Assembly (NCBI RefSeq): GCF_023213175.1
Contig: NZ_CP093312.1
Span: forward strand, 1,364,001 to 1,428,000
Source: Sulfurovum sp. XGS-02
GTDB taxonomy: Bacteria; Campylobacterota; Campylobacteria; Campylobacterales; Sulfurovaceae
Reading direction: 5' to 3'
DNA length: 64,000 nucleotides
Shown here: positions 56,340-64,000 of the stretch, in pieces
Position numbering within the stretch: position 1 is the first letter of the stretch
Layout of the letters: each line of letters begins with the position of its first letter
The notes under the pieces: model-generated
The model's input: the letters and a program-made list of their open reading frames with translations, nothing else
The model's database searches: none
Told to the model about the DNA's origin: nothing
Program-made: the position numbers and the translations under genes

Positions 56340-56425
56340 TGAACACTGAAAAAGCCAAACTTGTTGTGAAGCAAGGACGGAAAGCTTAGGACCTCAACTA
56401 ATGAGATGGCCGGGCTGCCTATATG
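56340..56425 (+). promoter_or_regulatory. GEMM-I (c-di-GMP-I type) riboswitch, copy 3 of 3
   Basis: GCCAAAC at 56353, P2 CTTGTT-GTGA-AGCAAG (56360-56375), GGACGGAAAGC, a short P3 CTCA-ACTAA-TGAG, then GATGGCCGGGCTGCC. P2 again varies by compensating pairs relative to copies 1 and 2. P3 is shorter than in copy 1. A hairpin (TGAGAA/TTCTCA, 56436-56452) follows before the ATG at 56506. It precedes the smaller lipoprotein gene and, through it, the secreted-protein gene. Confidence 0.85.
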
Positions 56426-56505
56426 CTCCGTTTTCTGAGAAGTACATTCTCACATGTTTCACAACACGCTTTTATCATATTTATAAAGAAAAAGGTAATA
56501 CACAA

Positions 56506-56868
56506 ATGTACTTAAACAAAACAACACTGGGTATCTTTATGGTGATGCTTGTAACGTTATTCACCGGATGTGGTGGAGGAAGTGGAACTTCATCTATAGA
56601 AGCAGAAGATTATTATACCGATTACACTATATATACCGATCGTATCATAGATACTAATCAGAAAGCAATACCAAACCTAAGAGTAGATGCTATTAGTGAC
56701 AACTGGGTCAGAACCGATCTTTCTACCGATGAGAATGGTGAATTTGAAATTGAAGTTATACCCGGAGAAAAGTTCACATTACAGGTATATGACTCTGATA
56801 AAAATACTTATGCCACATATTCTGGTAAAATAACAGTAGATGCTGCAGGCGACATTGTTAGCCTATAA
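56506..56868 (+). CDS. Small lipoprotein related to the C-terminal module of the 54684-56291 protein
   Basis: The ATG at 56506, with AAGG upstream, begins a lipoprotein signal with lipobox FTGC at about residue 22; a longer frame from 56401 would start inside riboswitch copy 3 and is rejected. The 120 residues contain one beta module whose sequence (TDRI, DNW-RTDLSTDENGEFEIEV, PG) is nearly the same as the end of the preceding lipoprotein, including long identical DNA. Gene and riboswitch appear to have been duplicated together. Confidence 0.82.
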   Translation: MYLNKTTLGIFMVMLVTLFTGCGGGSGTSSIEAEDYYTDYTIYTDRIIDTNQKAIPNLRVDAISDNWVRTDLSTDENGEFEIEVIPGEKFTLQVYDSDKNTYATYSGKITVDAAGDIVSL

Positions 56869-56894
56869 ATATTAATTAAAAAAAGGATTGAATT

Positions 56895-57812
56895 ATGAAA
56901 AAAATACTTTTACTCTTGATCACTTCACTTGCAATGCTCATGGCAGATTTTACATTGGAAGGAGATACATTAACTCCTGTGTCAGGAACGGTAACAACAG
57001 TTACGGATCCTACTCCACCGTCTACAACAACTGACCCGGTCAGTACATCAGGTGTACTACCTAATAGTTTAAATCTTATATGGGATGACCTATATGGACC
57101 TAATATTGGGTACACTTCCCAAACAAATTCTGGATATCCGCAATTTTCTGGCGGTGTAGCCAGAGATTTTCCAAATATGGATGTCGCCAGTGTAAATGCA
57201 TGGTATGAGATAGAAGAGCAGGGAAATGGAAGCAGTTGTTCTCCAAGTATCAATCAAGCTACCAATACAGTTGTTGAAGCAGGATATCTAAGAGCATGGG
57301 TACTCTACGCAGATGGCGAGTGGAGACAATATGAAAACACCATAGATCATGAAGGAATGAACATGCCAAGTGCAGGTGATCCTTTTGCCGGTGACAACTT
57401 TAGAGGATGTGGTACGATCTACAACCCAATAAGACTAGCTAACCCACTGGATACTCGTGAAGGAATATCTGCAAATGGTTTTGGTCTCTACAAACCTGAG
57501 CATTACTGGGTATGGCATGGATGGGGACATACGATCCATCAATTGGTCAAGCCGCATAAAGCAGTATTTGTACAGTTGTATCTGAGACTTGCTGTTCAGA
57601 ATCCTAATCTACCGGATGATAGACACTTGGCAAACTATGTAGCGCATATAGGTTCTGATTACAAGAACTCAAGTTATATTACGCTTGGTGATGTCGGTAT
57701 CAGCAGATTCAAGAAAATCACAAATGACTGGCAACCGTTCAACCTCATCACAGGTGGAATTACGAAAGCGGAACTTGAAGCTAACCCACCGCCGTTTGTT
57801 AGTGCACCATAA
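56895..57812 (+). CDS. Secreted protein of unknown function
   Basis: A 305-residue protein with a signal peptide (about 1-17, cleaving near LMADF). A Thr/Pro/Ser-rich linker (about 25-53) is followed by a domain rich in Trp, Tyr, His and Gly (EHYWVWHGWGHTIHQL near 198-213, two Cys pairs), which I do not recognise; the aromatic pattern suggests carbohydrate binding or a metal site. It follows the small lipoprotein after 26 bases and has no other promoter in sight, so it is probably under riboswitch copy 3 too. Confidence 0.78.
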   Translation: MKKILLLLITSLAMLMADFTLEGDTLTPVSGTVTTVTDPTPPSTTTDPVSTSGVLPNSLNLIWDDLYGPNIGYTSQTNSGYPQFSGGVARDFPNMDVASVNAWYEIEEQGNGSSCSPSINQATNTVVEAGYLRAWVLYADGEWRQYENTIDHEGMNMPSAGDPFAGDNFRGCGTIYNPIRLANPLDTREGISANGFGLYKPEHYWVWHGWGHTIHQLVKPHKAVFVQLYLRLAVQNPNLPDDRHLANYVAHIGSDYKNSSYITLGDVGISRFKKITNDWQPFNLITGGITKAELEANPPPFVSAP

Positions 57813-58020
57813 AGGAAGACGTACTAAAAACGTCTCCCTACCCTACTGCACCGTTACCTGTAGCGGTGTATCAAAGAGCATCAAATTTACATGAAGCCCC
57901 TTTTTATACCATCTATCAATATTATGATCAAAACACATCATTCACTCTAAAACAAATATTAAAAAATAACTTTTTATTTTACTTTGGTTATAATGAATTA
58001 CTATTTTAAAGTAGGAAGCA

Positions 58021-59109
58021 ATGAAAACAAAAGTTTATACAATCGGGATCCAAGGATTGCCGGCAAAGTATGGTGGATTTGAAACATTTGCAGATTATTT
58101 AAGCCAATATATCAGTGATGATTTTGATCTAACTGTTTTTTGCAGCTCCAACCTCTATGAAGATAAAATAGATACATACCAGAAAGCAAAGTTACAATAT
58201 ATACCGCTTAATGCCAATGGTGTACAAAGTGTACCCTATGATATAGTATCTATTCTTCTTTCCCTAAAAGACAGTCATAACAGTAAAGATGTCCTTCTTT
58301 TGCTTGGATCTTCTGGTGCTATCATTCTTCCATTTATCTCACTCTTTACAAAAAGGAATATCGTTTTCAACATGGCAGGCCTGGAGTGGAAAAGATCAAA
58401 ATGGAATAGATTTGCACGTTGGTTTTTGAAATATTCTGAAAAGATAGCAGTAAAATATTCTGATGCAATCGTGGCTGATAATAAAGGACTTCAAGATTAC
58501 ATTGCTTCTGAATACGGTGCAGAAAGTCATATGATCGCTTATGGTGGTGACCATGCAACAAAATTGGATCTGACGGATGAAGTCATTACAACATACCCAT
58601 TCTTAAAAGAGCCGTATTATATTGGCGTTGCCAGGGCACAGCCTGACAATAATATCGATGTGATCTTAGAAGCATTTAAACAAATACCCGAAAAAAATCT
58701 TGTCTTTGTTGCGAATTGGAATGTGAGTGATTACGGTAGATCATTAAAAGAAAAATATTCTCAAATATCCAATATTCATTTAGTTGATGCCATATATGAC
58801 TTACAGATATTGGATCAACTACGATCAAATTGTGTTGCGTATATCCATGCCCAGAGTTCAGGGGGAACAAATCCGTCGCTAGTGGAAGCGATGCATTTAG
58901 AACTACCCATTATCGCAACTGATGTTAATTTTAATCGATATACGACACAAGATAAAGCATTTTATTTTTCTAATATACCTGAATTAATTGATCATATCCA
59001 GTATAATAAAAAAGAGTCTTATGATGGTTGTAGGGAAAACATGAAAGAGATTGCTGAGAAAATTTATACATGGAAATATATAGTTAAGGAATACGAAAAA
59101 CTGTTTTAA
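58021..59109 (+). CDS. Family 4/1-type glycosyltransferase with DUF1972 N-terminus
   Basis: A 362-residue GT-B glycosyltransferase. The N-terminal DUF1972 signature (GIQGLPAKYGGFETFADYL) is typical of rhamnosyl- or galactosyl-transferases in exopolysaccharide clusters; the C-terminal domain carries the donor-binding pattern (SGGTNPSLVEAMHLELPIIATD). The sugar is not predictable. A 209-base gap separates it from the secreted-protein gene and holds two weak hairpins without a T-tract. Confidence 0.9.
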   Translation: MKTKVYTIGIQGLPAKYGGFETFADYLSQYISDDFDLTVFCSSNLYEDKIDTYQKAKLQYIPLNANGVQSVPYDIVSILLSLKDSHNSKDVLLLLGSSGAIILPFISLFTKRNIVFNMAGLEWKRSKWNRFARWFLKYSEKIAVKYSDAIVADNKGLQDYIASEYGAESHMIAYGGDHATKLDLTDEVITTYPFLKEPYYIGVARAQPDNNIDVILEAFKQIPEKNLVFVANWNVSDYGRSLKEKYSQISNIHLVDAIYDLQILDQLRSNCVAYIHAQSSGGTNPSLVEAMHLELPIIATDVNFNRYTTQDKAFYFSNIPELIDHIQYNKKESYDGCRENMKEIAEKIYTWKYIVKEYEKLF

Positions 59110-59130
59110 ATAAAAGAAAGGGATTCACAT

Positions 59131-60150
59131 ATGAAAAATATAGCATTGATTGGTATTGGAAAGATGGGCATGTCACATTTGGCAATTGCTAACCAGACAC
59201 CGGGGATAGAAGTCAAAGCTATTTGTGATACTTCCAAACCCTTATTGAGATTTTTAGAAAAAAACACTAAATTCGCAGCCTATACTGATTATAAAAAAAT
59301 GATCGATGAAGTACCTCTTGATGGGGTAATGGTACTTGTCCCCAATGCATTTCACTTCGACCTTGCAAAGTATTGTATCGAGAGGGGTATCGATTTGTTT
59401 GTCGAGAAGCCTTTTACATTAAGCTATGCCGACAGCAAATCTTTGGTCGAACTGGCGAATGCACATAATGTCAAAGGACAGGTAGGTTATGTAAACCGCT
59501 TTAATCCGATCTTCCAACATGTCAAAAAACTACTAGATCAGAATGTGATCGGTGAGGTCAGTAACTATCTCAATCGTATGACCGGTGGTGTTATCTTGAA
59601 AGAAAACAGTGAGGGATGGCGGAATGATTATAAAAAAGGTGGCGGATGTCTTTTTGATTATGGTCCACACTGTTTTGATCTATCCACCTATTTTTTTGGT
59701 ACAGATGTAAAAGTACAGTCATCCGCACTCAAAAAAGTATTCTCCACTGCAGTCGATGATATTGTCTATTCCACACTATTACATGGTGATAAAGTTGTTG
59801 GTCTTAACTATATCAACTGGTCTGACAGCTCTGTACGAAAAGCTACCAACAGTATTGAGATCATGGGGAGCAAAGGGAAAATAAGTGCAAGTAAACAGGA
59901 ACTTGGTATCTTTCTTACAGAAGCCAACACCCAATTGAATTTGGAAAAAGGTTGGAATAAGATCTATGTAACAGATGAAAATACCAATGTGCCTTATTAT
60001 CTCAGAGGTGAAGACTTCTCCCGTCAACTAATGGAATTCTCAAGTCTACTCCACGGTGAGATCGATGAGGCAACATCTTCATTTTACACTGCCAGTGTAA
60101 CTGATAGACTGCTTGAAGAGACAAAAGAACTTTCTGGAGGGTTACTATAA
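59131..60150 (+). CDS. Gfo/Idh/MocA-family oxidoreductase
   Basis: A 339-residue NAD(P)-dependent dehydrogenase. The N-terminal Rossmann fold begins IALIGIGKMGMSH, and VEKPF (near 92-96) carries the catalytic lysine of the family. It would oxidise or reduce a sugar (often a UDP-sugar at C3 in polysaccharide clusters). It is coupled to the next gene by a 1-base stop-start overlap (TAATG). Confidence 0.92.
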   Translation: MKNIALIGIGKMGMSHLAIANQTPGIEVKAICDTSKPLLRFLEKNTKFAAYTDYKKMIDEVPLDGVMVLVPNAFHFDLAKYCIERGIDLFVEKPFTLSYADSKSLVELANAHNVKGQVGYVNRFNPIFQHVKKLLDQNVIGEVSNYLNRMTGGVILKENSEGWRNDYKKGGGCLFDYGPHCFDLSTYFFGTDVKVQSSALKKVFSTAVDDIVYSTLLHGDKVVGLNYINWSDSSVRKATNSIEIMGSKGKISASKQELGIFLTEANTQLNLEKGWNKIYVTDENTNVPYYLRGEDFSRQLMEFSSLLHGEIDEATSSFYTASVTDRLLEETKELSGGLL

Positions 60151-61007
60151 TGGATAAGATTATTTTTGGAGACAATCAGTTTTTTGGTGTAAACCATATG
60201 TCAGAAGAGACAGCAATTAAACAAGCCCAAAAGTTTAGAACAGCCGAAGATATTTACAAGATATTGGAATATGTAAATGATATCGGCATCAAGAGTTTTA
60301 TGTTTACAACACATAATCAGCTAGAACCAGTGTTTGAAATGATGAAACAGAATTCAAAATTTGATGACTTCAAATTATACCCAAGTATGCCGTATGCGCA
60401 TAAGTATGCAGATGCTATGGTTGAATTAGGTATCTTTGAAGCGATTAATAAATTTACCCCCGGAAACAAGATCATGGCTGGGATCAAAGGTGCAGGTTCG
60501 TTGATCACTGCAAATCCTGTGCCGATCATGCAATTGTTGGTTGATTCAGAAATGAAATTGCTCAAAGGGATGAATGTGCAGGGAATATTTCTTCTTAACA
60601 TCGTGACTGACCTATTGTTAGGATTGGAAATGTATGATATTCTGTATGAGTTTTCTAAATACACAGAAGAAAAATATAATGTAAAAGCTGGTTTTTTTAC
60701 GATGAACTATGTCAAACTGCATGATGTTCTGGTAAATAAACTTGGATTGGTAGATCCGATTATTGTAAGTGATATCGATAAGATCGGTTTCAGAATGAAT
60801 CCTTCACAAGCAGAGGTTGAAAATACGTTAAAGAAGAATGACAGTTATAATATTGCGATGTCGTTTTTGGCATCAGGGGCTATCAAACCTGAAGAAGCCG
60901 TTGAGTATATCGGTTCTCTGGAAGGAAGTGTGAAGTCTGTACTGTTTGGAGCCTCATCTCCTTCACATATAAAAGATACCAAAGAACTTTTGGAAACTGT
61001 GCTGTAG
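60150..61007 (+). CDS. Uncharacterised TIM-barrel-like protein beside a sugar oxidoreductase
   Basis: A 285-residue soluble protein. It alternates hydrophobic strands and helices as in a beta/alpha barrel; the first strand (IIFGDNQFFGVNHMSEE) and last turns (SVLFGASSPSHIKDTKELL) recall aldo/keto reductases, but the catalytic Asp/Tyr/Lys/His set is not evident. Coupled to the Gfo/Idh gene, so it may act on the same sugar. Function unknown. Confidence 0.75.
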   Translation: MDKIIFGDNQFFGVNHMSEETAIKQAQKFRTAEDIYKILEYVNDIGIKSFMFTTHNQLEPVFEMMKQNSKFDDFKLYPSMPYAHKYADAMVELGIFEAINKFTPGNKIMAGIKGAGSLITANPVPIMQLLVDSEMKLLKGMNVQGIFLLNIVTDLLLGLEMYDILYEFSKYTEEKYNVKAGFFTMNYVKLHDVLVNKLGLVDPIIVSDIDKIGFRMNPSQAEVENTLKKNDSYNIAMSFLASGAIKPEEAVEYIGSLEGSVKSVLFGASSPSHIKDTKELLETVL

Positions 61008-61019
61008 CCATCTTTTTTT

Positions 61020-61065
61020 GTAGATGAATAGAATGGATTTTTTGTCCAGTTTCATCTACTTTTTT
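61020..61065 (+). terminator. Terminator after the barrel-protein gene
   Basis: GTAGATGAA and TTCATCTAC pair perfectly, with an inner TGGA/TCCA stem, followed by six T. It covers the end of the converging reductase gene and is probably the transcript end of the 58021-61007 set. Confidence 0.75.
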
Positions 61066-61916
61066 AAATACTCTATATATTCTGCAAGTGCCACTTCCCA
61101 TTCCTGCATGACATCAAGGCCTAACAGATCCAACTTATAATTTATTGCTGATTCATTATGAGATACAGGAGCAACTCTTGTGTACATGCCTTCCGGGGCT
61201 TTTTTCACTTCACATTTTAAGTCAAACAATTCACCGATCTTTTTAACATAATGATATCTTGAAATATTTTGGGCATGATCGACACAATTATAAAGTCCAT
61301 AGATCTTTGATGAGATCAACACCTCTATCTGTTTGACCAAATTTTTGACATAGGTTGGATTTCCGATCTGGGAAGCGACTGAATAATTCACATCACTATC
61401 CTTCAAATCCAGATATCTTTTATACACATAATTCTTTGCATGTGTCTTATCACCGCCGTACAACCAGCCTGTCCTCAATATAAGATATCTGTTAAGATGG
61501 TTTTGAACGATCTTTTCAGCCTCGTACTTTGAGGTATGATGTACTGTAGTGGGATGTACACTGTCAAATTCCGTATAGGCAATATCCTTCTGTTTCCCAT
61601 AGATTCCTGTACTGGAAATATATATAAATAAAATATTATGCTCTAAAGCATAATTGACAAGATTCTGTGTACCTATCGTGTTTATCAAATACGCTTTATC
61701 GGTCTCCACTTCGCATGCTTCTACATTCGTAAAGGCTGCTGTATGAATGATAATATCAGGTTTTTCAGATGTGAGTACATCTCGTACGATAGTAGAATCC
61801 GTAATATCAAGGTCACTGTGTGAAAAGCCGATCACATCCTTATATGATATAAACTTTAAAATGTTCGAACCTAGCATACCGTTTGCACCAGTAACCAAAA
61901 CTTTTTTATCACTCAT
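61056..61916 (-). CDS. RmlD-like dTDP-4-dehydrorhamnose reductase family protein
   Basis: A 286-residue extended-SDR-type reductase. TGANGMLGSN (about 8-17) binds NAD(P), and TNVEACE and SSTGIYG are family segments. The catalytic YxxxK reads HHTSK at about residues 127-131, so the lysine is kept but the usual tyrosine is His. RmlD makes dTDP-L-rhamnose; the other rml genes are not in the window. The Tyr-to-His change leaves activity open. Confidence 0.82.
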   Translation of the reverse strand: MSDKKVLVTGANGMLGSNILKFISYKDVIGFSHSDLDITDSTIVRDVLTSEKPDIIIHTAAFTNVEACEVETDKAYLINTIGTQNLVNYALEHNILFIYISSTGIYGKQKDIAYTEFDSVHPTTVHHTSKYEAEKIVQNHLNRYLILRTGWLYGGDKTHAKNYVYKRYLDLKDSDVNYSVASQIGNPTYVKNLVKQIEVLISSKIYGLYNCVDHAQNISRYHYVKKIGELFDLKCEVKKAPEGMYTRVAPVSHNESAINYKLDLLGLDVMQEWEVALAEYIEYLKK

Positions 61917-62075
61917 ATATCACAACCTTTTATCTTATAAATAACACTGACTACCCTATGTTAAGATCGATTTGAGATCCATTCAATATGTATTTATGAC
62001 ATAATAAAATATTATTCAAACTACAAATATATTGTAATAATAATAACATATTCAAACTTTATGGCAAAGGGGAAT

Positions 62076-63311
62076 CTAAGGTCGATCAGTTAAGAGTTTT
62101 TGATATATTTTTAAAAGTTCATGGTAATGTTTGTTTTCGTTAAAATGTTCCTCTGCAAAATTTCGTGCATTTTCTCCAAGTGACCTATACGCATCATTTG
62201 AAATACTTTGAGCTTTTTGCACTGCACCCGTTAAATCATCTAAATCTCCACTATCAAAGAGATAACCGTTAAATCCCTCCTTTATCAATTCAGGAATACC
62301 TCCTATTCTTGCTCCTATCACCGGTTTCCCAAGAGCAAAACCTTCGATGACCGTCATGGGATTATTTTCGTACCATTCAGATGGCACAAATAGGAATTTT
62401 GACCTTTTAACAACATCAAACAACGCATCGCCATTCAAAAAACCGACAAACTCGACATTTGACATGTTATGCTTCGCAATATACTGTTTGGCCTCTTCTT
62501 CAACTTCCCCGGTACCAACTATCTTTAAATGTACATGAGGAAATTTTCTCCATACATTGAGAAGTGTCATGACCCCTTTTTCACGAGACAATCTACCAAA
62601 ATACAAATAGTAATCTTCATGTGAGAAATGAGGAGAATACTTGTCAAGATCAATAAAATTATAAACATGTTCGCTTTTGGATTTCATAGATGGTTTATAT
62701 TGGATATGTTTATCGAGGATAAACCGGCTCACCATAATAAATCTATCTATATACTTTTCATAGGAGAAAAACTGATCTCTTACAAAACATTCCATTGCTG
62801 CAATTGAACTGTAGACCAGGCTATGCTTTGTACATTTTCCAATAATACAACTGAGGTAGTTCCCCTCAGCACATTTTTCACAGATCTTGCCTTCACTGTC
62901 TCGCATCACATTGGCCGGGCATAGCATTCTGTAGTCATGAACAGACATGACAGTGGGAATATTGTATTTAGCCAAAACAGGTAGAATCGATGATGTTATG
63001 TGACCGTAAAAAATATGTAGATGTGCTATATCCGGTTTTTCATTTTTGATAAGCAATTCCAAATTATCACGTGCTTCTTTATTGTATAGAAATTGTGCTG
63101 CCAATTTAATTTTATGTAAAGTACCTGTATTTTCATAATTGAAAGGCTGTATAAAATACTTATCACTGTAATGCGCCTCAGACATTTCATCTTTGACACT
63201 GAAAAATAGAACATTATGACCATTTTTTTCCAATAGTTTGGAGGTCTCAAAATATACACGGTCCGAACCACCTCTTACATGGTGATAATTGTTAATTTGT
63301 AAAATTTTCAT
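62076..63311 (-). CDS. Glycosyltransferase family 4 protein
   Basis: The ATG at 63311, after AAGGGAAG, gives 411 residues; an upstream ATG at 63329 overlaps that ribosome-binding site. GT-B fold: acceptor half with GGSDRVYFE at the start and a cysteine-rich insertion (near CPANVMRDSEGKICEKC) seen in some GT4 enzymes. The donor half has FGRLSREKGVMTLL and the EGFALGKPVIG motif with catalytic-type Glu. Adds a sugar to the growing surface polysaccharide; specificity unknown. Confidence 0.92.
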   Translation of the reverse strand: MKILQINNYHHVRGGSDRVYFETSKLLEKNGHNVLFFSVKDEMSEAHYSDKYFIQPFNYENTGTLHKIKLAAQFLYNKEARDNLELLIKNEKPDIAHLHIFYGHITSSILPVLAKYNIPTVMSVHDYRMLCPANVMRDSEGKICEKCAEGNYLSCIIGKCTKHSLVYSSIAAMECFVRDQFFSYEKYIDRFIMVSRFILDKHIQYKPSMKSKSEHVYNFIDLDKYSPHFSHEDYYLYFGRLSREKGVMTLLNVWRKFPHVHLKIVGTGEVEEEAKQYIAKHNMSNVEFVGFLNGDALFDVVKRSKFLFVPSEWYENNPMTVIEGFALGKPVIGARIGGIPELIKEGFNGYLFDSGDLDDLTGAVQKAQSISNDAYRSLGENARNFAEEHFNENKHYHELLKIYQKLLTDRP

Positions 63312-63350
63312 TTTCTTCCCTTCCACCACTATAAAACCTTATGTACAATC

Positions 63351-64000
63351 TCACATTAACACTTTTTTATTTGTTTGAAGTGCTTTCATCACACATATTA
63401 ATCCTGCAAAAAGATATAAATATATATGGTTATCCGGAGGTTGTACCAAAAACATAGAACCTATGATAAGTAATATTCCTATCAGGGTAGGCAAAAGATA
63501 ATAGTGTCTATGAGATCTTTTATAGAGGTTCAGAGCTGTCTTTATTAAAAAATAATAAAATAACAAATAGAGTAAAGTCCCAATGAGACCAACTTCCAGG
63601 ATGATCCAGAAATAATAATTATCTATGGCATAAAAATCAAATTTGGTTACGAAATTTCTCTCTTTTCCAAACCCAAAAAAAGGTGCCTCTTGTATTTTAT
63701 CATACACAGCCACATATTGAAGTGCCCTGGAAGTTGAACTTCTTACTTCTTCCCCTCCACTAAGCAGGTCAAAACGGCCATGAAAATTCATGATTAACAT
63801 ATGGATATAATTGAATAGAAAATAGAAAACCACACCAATCACAATAACATTTAACATGTGTGCAATCAATCTATACTCTTTACCCCTTCTATAGATGTTT
63901 AGGACCAAATAGATATAAACCAGGATCATTGACATTACAATAGCCGATCGTGACCCAGTTGAATAGATTGCGAATATGAACAATAGTAGATAGATCATTT
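63351..64000 (-). CDS. O-antigen ligase/polymerase-like membrane protein, N-terminus cut by window edge
   Basis: The frame is open to the edge; an ATG at 63998 lies inside a hydrophobic helix and is unlikely to be the true start. The visible 215 residues have several membrane helices and the large periplasmic loop typical of Wzy/WaaL proteins, with GSRSA near the first visible helix and FGFGKERNF in the loop. These polymerise or ligate polysaccharide repeat units. It lies 39 bases after the GT4 start in the same direction of transcription, so it is upstream of that gene. Confidence 0.8.
   Translation of the reverse strand, partial: MIYLLLFIFAIYSTGSRSAIVMSMILVYIYLVLNIYRRGKEYRLIAHMLNVIVIGVVFYFLFNYIHMLIMNFHGRFDLLSGGEEVRSSTSRALQYVAVYDKIQEAPFFGFGKERNFVTKFDFYAIDNYYFWIILEVGLIGTLLYLLFYYFLIKTALNLYKRSHRHYYLLPTLIGILLIIGSMFLVQPPDNHIYLYLFAGLICVMKALQTNKKVLM

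Noticed and set aside
56401-56505. Upstream in-frame start for the small lipoprotein
   Set aside because: It begins inside riboswitch copy 3 and would put non-signal sequence before a good lipoprotein signal; the ATG at 56506 has a ribosome-binding site.
57813-58020. Hairpins (GACGT/ACGTC and CACCG/CGGTG) as a terminator or riboswitch
   Set aside because: No T-tract follows either stem and no GEMM core or other known motif is present.

Overview
The window looks like part of a chromosome from a Campylobacterota (Epsilonproteobacteria) species, most like the Sulfurovum/Sulfurimonas group. The reasons are low-GC DNA, tightly packed overlapping genes, and a minus-strand block from the penicillin-binding protein 2 gene through ysxC, lptA, lptC, kdsC, rlpA, mltD, a TatD nuclease and recN to nadK, next to aspS-adk. 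As I remember it, Campylobacter jejuni has nearly the same gene order. The cbpA-hspR pair is also typical of the phylum. The species assignment is inference; no rRNA or tRNA gene is present to settle it.

Region 1 (1-15840) is envelope and housekeeping: PBP2 (cut by the left edge), an MreD-like protein, LPS transport (lptA, lptC), Kdo synthesis (kdsC), hisB, three peptidoglycan or septal enzymes, a hybrid histidine kinase with a separate membrane-anchored HPt protein, recN, nadK, aspS and adk. Region 2 (16014-32833) is mostly envelope and transport: a FadL-type porin, an HDAC-family deacetylase, a SYLF protein, a radical SAM/SPASM enzyme, a TetR-controlled RND efflux operon with a clear promoter and operator, a PAP2/MFS pair, a PqiABC lipid-transport operon in which PqiA is two genes, and a diacylglycerol-kinase-like protein. 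Region 3 (32842-48246) contains a 1538-residue pseudokinase/ATPase/GAF/GGDEF protein coupled to a c-type cytochrome gene, a PIF1-like helicase overlapping an RNase T2 gene, a lytic transglycosylase, a GGDEF-EAL protein, the cbpA-hspR heat-shock pair with a HAIR-like operator, and a SpoU-family methyltransferase.

Region 4 (48352-64000) is an exopolysaccharide and surface-protein region: Wza-like export protein, Wzc-like tyrosine autokinase, a WecA/MraY-family sugar-phosphate transferase, secreted and lipoprotein genes, glycosyltransferases, a Gfo/Idh/MocA oxidoreductase, an RmlD-like reductase and an O-antigen-ligase-like protein cut by the right edge. The most striking elements are three copies of a GEMM-I (c-di-GMP-I type) riboswitch fold. 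Two are in tandem before a 535-residue lipoprotein and one is before a smaller lipoprotein that repeats the C-terminal module of the first. With one GGDEF and one GGDEF-EAL protein in the same window, this suggests second-messenger control of surface and matrix components. The copies depart from the Vc2-type consensus at positions near the ligand, so the ligand should be tested. The only gene-free stretch longer than 300 bases is 53993-54683; it holds a terminator, two riboswitch copies, two hairpins and -10-like boxes.
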